Shown: positions 1 to 7,540 of the stretch, in pieces
How the letters are laid out: each line of letters opens with the position of its first letter
Numbering within the stretch: position 1 is the stretch's first letter
Assembly: GCA_002499455.1 (NCBI GenBank)
Contig: DALN01000037.1
Span: 2,066 to 16,923 of the forward strand
Direction: 5' to 3'
Source: Methanoculleus sp. UBA77
Lineage (GTDB): Archaea; Halobacteriota; Methanomicrobia; Methanomicrobiales; Methanoculleaceae
DNA: 14,858 bases
Translations under genes and position numbers: made by a program
Notes under the pieces: model-generated
The model's input: only the letters and a program-made list of their open reading frames with translations
Told to the model about the DNA's origin: nothing
The model's database searches: none

Positions 1-81
1 GAGTTCATCGCCGATCGCCTCCGCCACCTCCGCGGTCGAGCCGTAGCGGGTGGCATACGCAACAAGAATCCTGTCTGCCAT
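1..81 (-). CDS. Flavodoxin-domain protein, N-terminal fragment
   Basis: The gene runs off the left edge, so only 27 codons are visible, starting at an ATG at 79-81. The fragment begins MADRILVAYATRYGSTAEVA, a beta strand followed by an FMN phosphate-binding loop (TRYGSTAE) and the start of a helix. This is the usual opening of flavodoxin-fold proteins, and the YATRYGST form is common in flavodoxin-like proteins related to the HemG protoporphyrinogen dehydrogenase group. The family is therefore fairly clear, but the exact substrate cannot be told from 27 residues. It is divergent from the TPR gene, with 88 bases between the two starts, and no strong ribosome binding site is visible. It is probably a soluble cytoplasmic electron-transfer protein (inference). 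Confidence 0.75.
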   Translation of the reverse strand, partial: MADRILVAYATRYGSTAEVAEAIGDEL

Positions 82-169
82 AAGGCAGTAATCTCTCGCG
101 TAAACGGGCTTAAACGTTACCGGAGGGTACGGGTTATGTTCTTATGGATTGGCCTCCCCTATAGGTCCG
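82..169. promoter_or_regulatory. Divergent intergenic region with TAAACG direct repeats
   Basis: This short gap separates the flavodoxin gene (minus) from the TPR gene (plus) and should hold both promoters. The hexamer TAAACG occurs at 101-106 and again at 111-116, exactly ten bases apart, or one helical turn. The AT-rich core around 109-115 (CTTAAAC, or GTTTAAG on the minus strand) could serve as a weak TATA element in either direction. It lies about 30 bases from the flavodoxin ATG and about 25 bases from the 136-150 area upstream of the TPR gene. No canonical BRE/TATA pair is evident, so this is only a suggestion. Confidence 0.25.
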
Positions 170-811
170 ATGGCGATCCAGGAAGATAGTGCCAGAGCAT
201 GGTACCACAGGGCGCAGGTCTGCTGCAACAACCAACGACTCGACGAGGCGATCGCCTGCTACGATAAGGCCCTTGAACACGCTCCTGGCGACCCCATCCT
301 CTGGAGGCGGAAGGGGTTTGCCCTCATCAAGGCCGGCCGCTACGCCGAGGCCGCCGACTGCTTCGACCGGGCGCTTGCCCGCGACCCCGCCGATGCGACG
401 GCCTGGCAGCGGAAGGGCTACGCTCTCGCCTGCATGGGAAGAAAGGAGGACGCCGTCGCCTGCCTGGATGCGGCGCTCACGCGGGATCCCGGGCACATCC
501 TCGCCTGGCAGAGCAGGGGATGGCTGCTCGGGACCCTCTGCCGCTACGACGAGGCGGTCACCTGTTTTGAAACGGTCATCCGTCTCGATCCCGGCCGCGG
601 GTCGGCGGCCTGGCTCCGGGAGCGCATGCGGGAGAGGAGGGACCTTGAGGCGCTCGCATCCGAGGTCCGGGAAGCGGAGCGGATCGTCGAGGTGCCGGCC
701 TGCATCCGCGAGGTCGTCAGGGAGCGGGACTACGGCAACGTTGAACTCGCCCGTGCGGTGCTCCGGGAGATGGTCGAGCAGGCGGAGACGCCGGCGATCC
801 GGCAACGGTAA
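170..811 (+). CDS. Tetratricopeptide repeat (TPR) protein
   Basis: A 213-residue soluble protein built almost wholly of TPR units, with no signal peptide or membrane segment. From about residue 7 to 145 there are four tandem 34-residue repeats with the family pattern (W..K/R.G.AL...GR..EA..C.D.AL..DP), for example LWRRKGFALIKAGRYAEA and AWQRKGYALACMGRKEDA. A charged helical tail without repeats follows. TPR arrays are protein-protein docking scaffolds; nothing here names the partner. I chose the ATG at 170, preceded by a weak AGGT. A TTG at 149 in the same frame would add seven residues and cannot be excluded. It is the only plus-strand gene in the window and converges on gltX with 19 bases between the stops, so it is a separate transcription unit. 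Confidence 0.85.
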   Translation: MAIQEDSARAWYHRAQVCCNNQRLDEAIACYDKALEHAPGDPILWRRKGFALIKAGRYAEAADCFDRALARDPADATAWQRKGYALACMGRKEDAVACLDAALTRDPGHILAWQSRGWLLGTLCRYDEAVTCFETVIRLDPGRGSAAWLRERMRERRDLEALASEVREAERIVEVPACIREVVRERDYGNVELARAVLREMVEQAETPAIRQR

Positions 812-835
812 AAATAGGGTGGGTGACTTCTCACC
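810..835 (-). terminator. Putative terminator at the end of the gltX array
   Basis: Reading the minus strand, GGTGA and TCACC form a five-base-pair stem around a GAAG loop (822-835), followed by CACCC and then the T-rich tract TATTTTTAC (about 808-816). The gltX stop codon lies inside the stem (831-833), and the T-tract overlaps the stop of the convergent TPR gene. Archaeal termination depends mainly on T-tracts, so the T-run is the stronger part of the evidence and the short stem is secondary. Confidence 0.4.
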
Positions 836-2516
836 GGTGCGCGAAGTAGGCGGTCACCCGGCCGTCCTCGACCGAGTCGATCCGGGCAAACCCGATCCGC
901 TCGAACTGGACGACGCGGTCCGCCTCGCCGGCGACCAGCGGCTCGCAGAGTCCCGCAAGGTCCCCGTCCTGCCTGATGACGGTGCAGGGGAGCCCCGTGC
1001 CCACGGGCAGCCACTGGATGATCGGCGCCTTCTCGCGCCGGGCATCCTCAAGCGATTCGCCGGCGTACGAGACCTCCAGTACCTCCCCGACCTGCTTGAG
1101 CCGGATGTTGTAGAGGTCCTTTAGCCGGACCATGCTCTTCCCCTCGATATCCGCCTTCGGGAGGAGGACCCTCTCCCCGGCGACGAGAGTCCTGACCCCG
1201 CGGGAGGGATCGTTCGGGTGGAGGGCCGCGTGGGCCTCGTGCCGCGGAGCGCCCTCGACGGTCACCTCGATCGGGTCCGGGACGAAGAAGTAGCGGTTCG
1301 CCTTCGGGTCGACGATCTCCTTGTTCTTGGCGTAGAGGTTCTCCCACGAGAACGATATGTCGGTCTCCCCGATCCCGATATCGACCATGGCGTTCCGGAC
1401 GGCCTCGGCCTCGATGCCCCGGCGCGCGATAGCCCGGAGCGTGCCGAGATGGACATCGTCCCAGCCCGTATAGAGGCCGCTCCTGATCCCCTCGCGCATC
1501 CCCGACGTCGAGAGGACGACGCCCGAGATCCCCATCCGCCCGTAGTGGCGGTAGACCGGCGGCTTCCATCCGAAGTAGTCGAAGATGTAGCGCTGCCTTC
1601 CGGTGTTCGCGATATGGTCCTTCCCGCGGATGACGTGGGTGATCCCGAGCAGGTGGTCGTCCACCGCGACCGAGAAGTTCATCAGCGGGAAGACCGTGGC
1701 GTCGACCCTCGGGTGGAGGGGTGAGTTCACGATCCGCATCGCCGAGTAGTCCCGCATCGCCGGGTCCGGGTGGGCGAGATCCGTCTTCACCCGGACGGTC
1801 ACGTCGCCCTCGTAGAACTCGTTGTCCAGCATCCGCTGCCAGAGGTCCAGGTTCTCCTCGACCGTCTGCTCGCGGCAGGGGCAGGCCTTCCCCTTGAGTT
1901 TGAGTTCCCTGAACCGCTCGGAGTCACAGACGCAGACGTAGGCGCCCCCAAGTTCGATGAGTTTCCGGCAGAGGTCGTAGTAGATATCGAGCCGGTCGCT
2001 CTGGTAGAAGATATCGGTGATCCCGAGGCCGAGCCACTCGATATCCTCGCGGACCATATCGTAGGCCTCGGGGTCGACCCTCCGCGGGTCGGTATCCTCG
2101 ATCCGGAGGACGTACCGGCCGCCGTAGCGCCGGACGTAGTAGTCGTTCAGGATCGAGGCGCGGGCGTGGCCGAGGTGCAGCGGCCCGCTCGGGTTCGGCG
2201 CAAACCGCATCACCACGCCGTTCTCGGCGCCCTCGAGAGCAGGAAGCTCGCGCGTGTGCTCGTGCGTCTCGGAGAGTTCCGCGAGGAGTTCGGGGGCGAT
2301 CGTCTCGAGGCGGTTCTTCCTCTCCGCCGGGGTCATCGCCGCCACCTCCGCGATCGCCTTTCCTGCCAGGGGGCCGAGTTCCCGTGCCCGGCTCCGGTAC
2401 TCGGGATGCTTGCCGAGCACCGTGCCGATGACCGTCCCGCTCTTGGGGGCCGCGTCGTGCTTCACGGCGTTCTGCAGGGCGTAGATGAGGAGCAGGTGCT
2501 CGAGATCGGCGTCCAT
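831..2516 (-). CDS. gltX: Glutamyl-tRNA synthetase, archaeal type
   Basis: Class I aminoacyl-tRNA synthetase that joins glutamate to tRNA-Glu; in archaea it usually also mischarges tRNA-Gln for later amidation by GatDE (family knowledge). The 561 residues are normal for the archaeal form, which resembles eukaryotic GluRS and GlnRS. After an all-helical N-terminal region (1-95) comes the HIGH signature in NPSGPLHLGH (108-117), then LRIEDTDPRR (137-146). Cysteines 195, 197, 212 and 214 form a likely zinc site. The KMSKS loop is reduced to VLSTSG (about 334-339). A beta-rich anticodon-binding half follows. The ATG at 2514-2516 was chosen because the reading frame upstream of it lies inside idsA and encodes a low-complexity Arg/Ser stretch. 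It starts four bases after the idsA stop and is the last gene of the array. Confidence 0.97.
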   Translation of the reverse strand: MDADLEHLLLIYALQNAVKHDAAPKSGTVIGTVLGKHPEYRSRARELGPLAGKAIAEVAAMTPAERKNRLETIAPELLAELSETHEHTRELPALEGAENGVVMRFAPNPSGPLHLGHARASILNDYYVRRYGGRYVLRIEDTDPRRVDPEAYDMVREDIEWLGLGITDIFYQSDRLDIYYDLCRKLIELGGAYVCVCDSERFRELKLKGKACPCREQTVEENLDLWQRMLDNEFYEGDVTVRVKTDLAHPDPAMRDYSAMRIVNSPLHPRVDATVFPLMNFSVAVDDHLLGITHVIRGKDHIANTGRQRYIFDYFGWKPPVYRHYGRMGISGVVLSTSGMREGIRSGLYTGWDDVHLGTLRAIARRGIEAEAVRNAMVDIGIGETDISFSWENLYAKNKEIVDPKANRYFFVPDPIEVTVEGAPRHEAHAALHPNDPSRGVRTLVAGERVLLPKADIEGKSMVRLKDLYNIRLKQVGEVLEVSYAGESLEDARREKAPIIQWLPVGTGLPCTVIRQDGDLAGLCEPLVAGEADRVVQFERIGFARIDSVEDGRVTAYFAHR

Positions 2517-2520
2517 GGTC

Positions 2521-3486
2521 TCAGTAGCCCCGGGCAATGAAGTAATCGGCGATCTCTCCGAGCAGGCGCTTCTCCTCCGAGTCCGGGAGGATCGCGAGCG
2601 CCTCTTTCGCGACGGTGGCCCGCTCGACGGCTTTTGCCCTGACGGCATCGATGATGCCCGCGTCCTTGAGCTGCGCGATCAGGCCCTCGATCTCTTCGGC
2701 CGAGAGGCTCCGCCGGTACCGGGCAAGGTCGATCCCCTTCTCGCGCGCAAGGATCGCGATCAGGGTCTGCTTCCCCTCCCGGATATCCGACGCCTGGTCC
2801 TTGCCGCTCTTCTCGGTGCTCGCGAGAAGGTCGATAAGGTCGTCCTGGATCTGGAAGGCGACGCCGCTGTTCACCCCGAACTGGTAGAGGGCGTCGGCCT
2901 GGATCGGGTTTGCGCCCGCCAGGATCCCGCCGATGGCGGCGGATGCGCCGTAGAGCACGCCGGTCTTCTTGCTGACCATCTCGAGATACTCGATCTCCGC
3001 GACATCGTTCCGCTTCTCGAACGCCATATCCATGCTCTGCCCCTCGCAGATCTCGGCGCACGTCCGGGCGAGCATCTTCGTCGCGCGGACTTTCGCAAGG
3101 TCGTCCGCCTCCGAGAGGCAGATGAACTCGAACGCCTTCGCGTAGAGCACATCGCCTGCAAGGATCGCGGTCGGTTCGTCCCAGACCGTGTGGACCGTCG
3201 GAACCCCGCGCCGGGTGACGTCCCCGTCCATGATATCGTCATGGATGAGGGTGAAGTTGTGCGTCAGTTCAAGCGCGAGGGCCGCAGGGATCAGGTCGTC
3301 GGAGGAGCCTTTCCTCACCGCCTCTGCGGCGAGGATGACGACCGCCGGGCGGAGCCTCTTCCCACCCGCAAGCAGCAGGTGGGCGCTCGCCCGGAAGAGG
3401 TCGCCGTGGACGTCTCCGAAGTAGCGGTTGATCACCTTGTCGATCCGGTCAGCATTCTTCTCCAGGTAATCTTCAAGCGTCGTCAT
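2521..3486 (-). CDS. idsA: Geranylgeranyl diphosphate synthase (short-chain trans-prenyltransferase)
   Basis: Adds IPP units to allylic diphosphates, giving the C20 chain of archaeal ether lipids. The 321-residue all-helical protein has the conserved GGKRLRP (41-47), the first aspartate-rich motif DDIMD (83-87) and the second DDLID (215-219), which bind Mg-diphosphate. The residue five positions before the first motif is Phe78; a Phe at this position is linked to C20 chain length in the Sulfolobus enzyme, so GGPP is the likely product, although mixed C15/C20 activity is possible. The ATG at 3484-3486 follows an AGGAG-rich ribosome binding site. It lies 10 bases after the RNase J gene and four bases before gltX, so co-transcription is very likely. 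Confidence 0.95.
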   Translation of the reverse strand: MTTLEDYLEKNADRIDKVINRYFGDVHGDLFRASAHLLLAGGKRLRPAVVILAAEAVRKGSSDDLIPAALALELTHNFTLIHDDIMDGDVTRRGVPTVHTVWDEPTAILAGDVLYAKAFEFICLSEADDLAKVRATKMLARTCAEICEGQSMDMAFEKRNDVAEIEYLEMVSKKTGVLYGASAAIGGILAGANPIQADALYQFGVNSGVAFQIQDDLIDLLASTEKSGKDQASDIREGKQTLIAILAREKGIDLARYRRSLSAEEIEGLIAQLKDAGIIDAVRAKAVERATVAKEALAILPDSEEKRLLGEIADYFIARGY

Positions 3487-3496
3487 GCCGCCTCTC

Positions 3497-4834
3497 CTAC
3501 TTAATCAGCACCTTCTGCCCGTTCCTCATGACATGGAGGTCGTTCCCGAGGGTGTACCCGAGCTCCTCCGCGAACTTCGCGTAGGCCCCGGTCATCCCGA
3601 TGTCGCCGTGCGACGGGATGATGTGCTGGGGGTTCAAGAGGTGCAGGAACTCGTAGTGGTCCTCCTTGTAGGCGTGACCCGAAACGTGCAGTTCATCGAA
3701 GATCCGCACGCCCGCCATCTTGGCGCGGGCCTCGACCAGGTAGCGCTGGCCGTAGTTCATCGGGTTCGGGATCACCTTCGCCGAGAAGAGGATCTTATCG
3801 CCCTTCTCCAGCTTGTAGGGGGTGTCGCCCATCACGATCCTCGTGAGGATCGCGCCCGACTCTCCCTGGTGGCCGGTGACGATCGGGAGGAACTTGTCCT
3901 TCCCGGTCTTCATGATCCGGCGCAGCGTCCTGTCCACGGTCCTGCGGTTGCCAAACATCGAGAGCGACTCGGGGAATCCGACCAGTTTGAGCTGTTCGGC
4001 CGCAGAACTGTAACGCTCCATCGACCGGCCGAGCAGGACCGGCTTTCGGCCGATCTCGTGGGCGCACTCGGCGATCGTCTTGACACGGGCGATGTGCGAC
4101 GAGAACGTCGAGACGAAGAGAGCGCTCTTGTCGTCCTCGTAGCTCGTGATGGTGTCCCTGACAAGGTCCCGCGCGATCCGCTCGCTCGGGCACCGGCCGT
4201 TATCGGCGATGTTGACGCTCTCCGTGATGAGGGCGATCACGCCTTCCTTCCCGATCTGGCGCAACCGCGCGAAGTCCGGCGGCTCCCCGATCACCGGTGT
4301 CCGGTCGAGTTTGAAGTCGTTTGCGTAGATGACCGCACCCTGCGGGGTGTGCAGGACCGGGAAGACCGTATCGATGATCGAGTGCTGGGCCCGCACGAAC
4401 TCGAGCGTCAGGTGCGGGGAGATGGTGTAGCGCTGCCCGGCCTTCAGGGCGAAGAGCTTATTGTTCACCCCGAACTTCTGCTCCCCTGCAATCTGCTGCC
4501 GGATCAGTTCCGAAGTATAGGGCGTGCTGATGATGGGCGCATTGTAGCGGTGCGCGAGTTTCGGAATCGCACCGATATGGTCCAGGTGCCCGTGCGAACA
4601 GACGATCGCCTTGACACTCCCCTCTACCGCATTCATGATGGTGTCATCAGGAATGGCCTTCATCTCGATCAGGTCCAGGGAATGCATGTTCTCGATATCA
4701 GCATCCTCGTGGATCATCACCTGGTCGAGGCGCAGGCCCATATCAAAGATGACAATCTCTTTGCCGCAGCGGACGGCAGTCATATTTCTGCCGACTTCGT
4801 TATACCCGCCCACTGCTATGATCTCAATATCCAT
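3497..4834 (-). CDS. rnj: Archaeal RNase J (beta-CASP metallo-beta-lactamase ribonuclease)
   Basis: A 445-residue ribonuclease of the archaeal RNase J group, known as 5'-to-3' exonucleases acting in mRNA and rRNA turnover. The metallo-beta-lactamase core shows HGHLDH (81-86) as the main zinc motif, then HS at 151-152 and NDFKLD with Asp173. The beta-CASP insert lies roughly at 200-360, and the core returns near the C-terminus with VSGHA and IPSHGD, which supply the remaining histidines. The opening VGGYNEVGRNM is typical. It lacks the KH domains found in the archaeal CPSF-type homologues. The ATG follows a strong GGAGG site about six bases upstream. It sits between the isomerase gene (33-base gap) and idsA (10-base gap), an apparently unrelated job inside an isoprenoid block. 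The stop is TAG. Confidence 0.93.
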   Translation of the reverse strand: MDIEIIAVGGYNEVGRNMTAVRCGKEIVIFDMGLRLDQVMIHEDADIENMHSLDLIEMKAIPDDTIMNAVEGSVKAIVCSHGHLDHIGAIPKLAHRYNAPIISTPYTSELIRQQIAGEQKFGVNNKLFALKAGQRYTISPHLTLEFVRAQHSIIDTVFPVLHTPQGAVIYANDFKLDRTPVIGEPPDFARLRQIGKEGVIALITESVNIADNGRCPSERIARDLVRDTITSYEDDKSALFVSTFSSHIARVKTIAECAHEIGRKPVLLGRSMERYSSAAEQLKLVGFPESLSMFGNRRTVDRTLRRIMKTGKDKFLPIVTGHQGESGAILTRIVMGDTPYKLEKGDKILFSAKVIPNPMNYGQRYLVEARAKMAGVRIFDELHVSGHAYKEDHYEFLHLLNPQHIIPSHGDIGMTGAYAKFAEELGYTLGNDLHVMRNGQKVLIK

Positions 4835-4867
4835 GTAGCCTCCAAATTCTGGATGGTTCTGTGTTGT

Positions 4868-5920
4868 TCAGTCGCTGGTCTCAATCATCTGCCGGGTCAA
4901 TCCGGTGATATACGTCCGTGCGTGCGCGAGATCCCCGACTGTGCGGGACCCCGTCAGGAACATCGCGACCGCGAGTTCCTGGTGTATCGCCTCGACGGCT
5001 GCAAAGAGAGCATCGTCGCTCTCCATGGCCGGTTTCAAGAGGGGGAGCGCCATGCCCCCGAGATCCGCCCCGAGTGCAACGGCTTTTGCGATATCGATCC
5101 CCGATCGCAGACCGCCCGTTGCTATGATCGGGCCGCCGGTCCTCTTCACCTCACAGAGGCTCACCACGGTCGGTATGCCCCAGGAGAGGAAGGCCTCCCC
5201 GAGATCGGCAAGACGGGAATCGGTCGCCCGCAGGCATTCTATCTTTGCCCAGGACGTCCCCCCGTAGCCGCCGATATCGATGGCGCTTGCTCCTGCTCCC
5301 CAGATTGCCCTTGCAGTTCCGGCAGCCATGCCGGAGCCGGTTTCCTTCACGATGACCGGGCGGGAGAACTCCTCGCAGAGGGTGCGGAGCGCTTCAAGGC
5401 TCCCCTCTGCATTGTGATCGCCTTCCGGCTGAATCGCTTCCTGAAGCGAATTGAGATGGATGGCGATCGCCTGTGCGTCGATCATCTCGACGGCCCGTTC
5501 CGCCCACTCGATGCCGTGGTCGCGGAGCTGGATGATCCCCAGGTTCGCGCAGAGGAAGGCATGCGGCGCCTCCTCGCGCACGATGGTGAAACTCCCTTCC
5601 AGTTCGGGCTTCTCCAGTGCCGCTCGCTGAGAACCGACGCCCATACCGAGGTTGAACCGTTCGGCCGCACGTGCAAGCCGCCGGTTCACCTCGAGGGTGT
5701 CCGGATGTCCTCCGGTCATCGCTGCAATGAAGAGGGGGGAACCGAGTGTCGCGCCGAGGAACCCTGTCCCGGTATCGATCGCGTCCATGTCGCATTCGGG
5801 AAGGGCGTTATGGACCAGCCTGACGTCGGAGAATCCGGCATCGCCGGCCTCGATGGGCTTTTCGGCGCAGATGACCAGGTGGTCCCGTTTCCGTGACGAC
5901 GTAACGGTCTCTTCCGTCAT
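4868..5920 (-). CDS. fni: Type II isopentenyl-diphosphate delta-isomerase
   Basis: Interconverts isopentenyl and dimethylallyl diphosphate using reduced FMN and NAD(P)H; unrelated to the bacterial type I enzyme. The 350-residue TIM-barrel protein carries all family landmarks: RKRDHL (10-15), AAMTGGH (66-72), GMGVGSQRA (92-100), HLNSLQE (155-161) with the catalytic Gln160 and Mg-binding Glu161, KETGSG (192-197), DIGGYGGTSW (215-224) and ATGGLRSG (267-274) for FMN phosphate. The start codon overlaps the stop of the isopentenyl phosphate kinase gene in an ATGA, with AAGGAG just upstream, so translational coupling is likely. It supplies the DMAPP primer used by IdsA. Confidence 0.96.
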   Translation of the reverse strand: MTEETVTSSRKRDHLVICAEKPIEAGDAGFSDVRLVHNALPECDMDAIDTGTGFLGATLGSPLFIAAMTGGHPDTLEVNRRLARAAERFNLGMGVGSQRAALEKPELEGSFTIVREEAPHAFLCANLGIIQLRDHGIEWAERAVEMIDAQAIAIHLNSLQEAIQPEGDHNAEGSLEALRTLCEEFSRPVIVKETGSGMAAGTARAIWGAGASAIDIGGYGGTSWAKIECLRATDSRLADLGEAFLSWGIPTVVSLCEVKRTGGPIIATGGLRSGIDIAKAVALGADLGGMALPLLKPAMESDDALFAAVEAIHQELAVAMFLTGSRTVGDLAHARTYITGLTRQMIETSD

Positions 5921-6678
5921 GGCGCACTCCTTCCGATGGTCGTTCCCCCGTGCCCGGTGCCGTCAAGGAACCGGTCAATCTTTGATACGTGGAATATATG
6001 CGACTCGATCCCGGCGTCGGCGAGCGCGAGGAGTTCCATGATCTTCCCCCGCATGCCTCCGGTGACGTCGGTGTTCCCCGACCCGCCGATATCGAGTGTC
6101 TCTACAATCTCCCGGTCGATGCGCGGAACGACCTCGCCGTTCTGCAGGACGCCGGGAACGTCCGTCGCAAGCCCCACGCGCCTGCTTGCGAGGTCTGTCG
6201 CAAGCCGGGCCACCAGTTGATCGCCCGATACGATGCAGGACCCCTTCAGGCGGTCCATCACCACGTCGCCGTGCAGCACGGGCACAATACCGTGTTCTGT
6301 CATTTCGGCGATATGGCGGGTCTCAAACGAGACCAGACGGCCGCCTTCGGCAAGACCGAGGTCGAGGGGGTGGATGCCGATCGCCTCGACCCCCGCCTCC
6401 CGCAGGGCGCCGACGACCGCGGCGTTCAGGCTTGAGACCGCCGCGTGTGTCTCATACACGCCGGGGACGTTCTCCCCGGTCAGGCCTTCCGCGATCCGGT
6501 AGCGCCGGGCCTCCGGGTGCCCGCACGACCCCGCACCGTGGACGAGGACGAGTCCCGTGGCTCCCCGTGCGGCGAGCTGTGCCGCGATCTTGCGCAGGCG
6601 GTCGTGATCGATGGCGCATTCCCCCGACTTGTCGGTGATCACGCTGCCTCCCAGTTTCAGTACCACGGTCTCAGTCAT
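5917..6678 (-). CDS. ipk: Isopentenyl phosphate kinase
   Basis: Phosphorylates isopentenyl phosphate to IPP with ATP, the last C5-forming step of the archaeal mevalonate route. The 253-residue amino acid kinase fold protein has KLGGS (8-12), HGAGSCGH (47-54) with His54 in the position of the catalytic histidine that distinguishes IPK from carbamate and glutamate kinases, LHGDVV (135-140), VSGDQL (150-155), DVTGGMRGK (204-212) and GTTI near the end. The usual GGGSFGH glycine loop here reads GAGSCGH. The start overlaps the end of mvk by eight bases and its stop overlaps fni by four, so the three genes form a tightly coupled unit. Confidence 0.95.
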   Translation of the reverse strand: MTETVVLKLGGSVITDKSGECAIDHDRLRKIAAQLAARGATGLVLVHGAGSCGHPEARRYRIAEGLTGENVPGVYETHAAVSSLNAAVVGALREAGVEAIGIHPLDLGLAEGGRLVSFETRHIAEMTEHGIVPVLHGDVVMDRLKGSCIVSGDQLVARLATDLASRRVGLATDVPGVLQNGEVVPRIDREIVETLDIGGSGNTDVTGGMRGKIMELLALADAGIESHIFHVSKIDRFLDGTGHGGTTIGRSAP

Positions 6679-7540
6679 GCTTCTCTTTTCTCGCGCCGTC
6701 CGTATCTATGGTGGTGATGATTGCTTTGCCCTCGCAGGCCTCGATGGCCCCGGCAACCCGGCTCTTCGCACGCCGGGGGCAGAGGGCGATGATGCACCCG
6801 CCGCCGCCGGCGCCGGTGATCTTCGCGCCGTAGGCGCCGCTCGCCCTCGCCGCAAGCATGAGTTTGCTGCTTGTGGGGTGGCCCACACCCAGCGCCTCCA
6901 GGAGGGCGTTGTTCATGTCCATGTACTGCCCGAGTTCCTTCGGGTTATTGATGCTGTGCAGAGCCGCAAGGGTCAGCGCCCCGATGGCGTCGATGATCGG
7001 GTTCGCGACATCCGGATGCTTCTTCTGCAGGCTCCCGACCTGCTCCACCATCTTTGCGGTGCTGTGCGGCACCAGGGTATTGCCCACGACGAGCTGCAGG
7101 CCCTGCGGCGGGAGCCTCCTCTTCGAGTCGCCGGTGATGAGCACCATCCCGCCGTTCGTCGAGACGTAGGTGTCGGTCGGGCTTGCCCTTCCGTTCTGGA
7201 CCTTCTTCTCGATATTGAACGCGATATCCGCGATCTCGTCACGGGTGCGGCCGATCTCGAACTCGTCGTTGATCGCACAGAGGGTTGCCACCGTCACCGC
7301 GGCCGAAGAGCCGAGGCCCGAGGAACTCTGGAGCTGGGAGTGGACGTAGACGCTGCCCCGGACACCCATCCTCCGGAAGCATTCATCGATATAGGGTGAC
7401 TTGGGACGGGTGGGGTTTCGCGACTTCCTCACCGTGACATAGACACGGGGTTTTATCGCCATCGCGACGCCCGGTTTTCCATAGACCACGGCATGCTCTC
7501 CGAAGAGGAAAACCTTGCCCGGGGCGCTCCATGTTGCCAA
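6671..7540 (-). CDS. mvk: Mevalonate kinase (GHMP family)
   Basis: Transfers phosphate from ATP to mevalonate. The 289 residues carry the three GHMP motifs: APGKVFLFGEHAVVYG (6-21), the phosphate-binding SSSGLGSSAA (72-81) and KITGAGGGGC (240-249). Asp123 in ASPTDTYVS is the expected catalytic base. The start is a TTG at 7538-7540: it gives MATWSAPGK, the natural family opening, there is no ATG or GTG between it and the first motif, and a GGTGG site lies five bases upstream. The TTG directly follows the TGA stop of the MEMO gene with no bases between. The 3' end overlaps ipk by eight bases. It is soluble and acts at the head of the isoprenoid block. Confidence 0.95.
   Translation of the reverse strand: MATWSAPGKVFLFGEHAVVYGKPGVAMAIKPRVYVTVRKSRNPTRPKSPYIDECFRRMGVRGSVYVHSQLQSSSGLGSSAAVTVATLCAINDEFEIGRTRDEIADIAFNIEKKVQNGRASPTDTYVSTNGGMVLITGDSKRRLPPQGLQLVVGNTLVPHSTAKMVEQVGSLQKKHPDVANPIIDAIGALTLAALHSINNPKELGQYMDMNNALLEALGVGHPTSSKLMLAARASGAYGAKITGAGGGGCIIALCPRRAKSRVAGAIEACEGKAIITTIDTDGARKEKHD

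Noticed and set aside
189..1124. A 311-codon plus-strand frame across the TPR gene and gltX end
   Set aside because: It is an Arg/Ser/Pro-rich alternative frame of the TPR gene and antisense to gltX, with no domain.
2517..2648. A 44-residue N-terminal extension of GluRS
   Set aside because: It overlaps the end of idsA, is Arg/Ser/Pro-rich, and the family starts at MDADLEHLL from the ATG at 2516.
3485..5896. An 803-codon open frame on the plus strand, the longest in the window
   Set aside because: It lies wholly antisense to RNase J and fni, whose motifs are unmistakable; it has no family resemblance and is explained by GC-rich codon bias.
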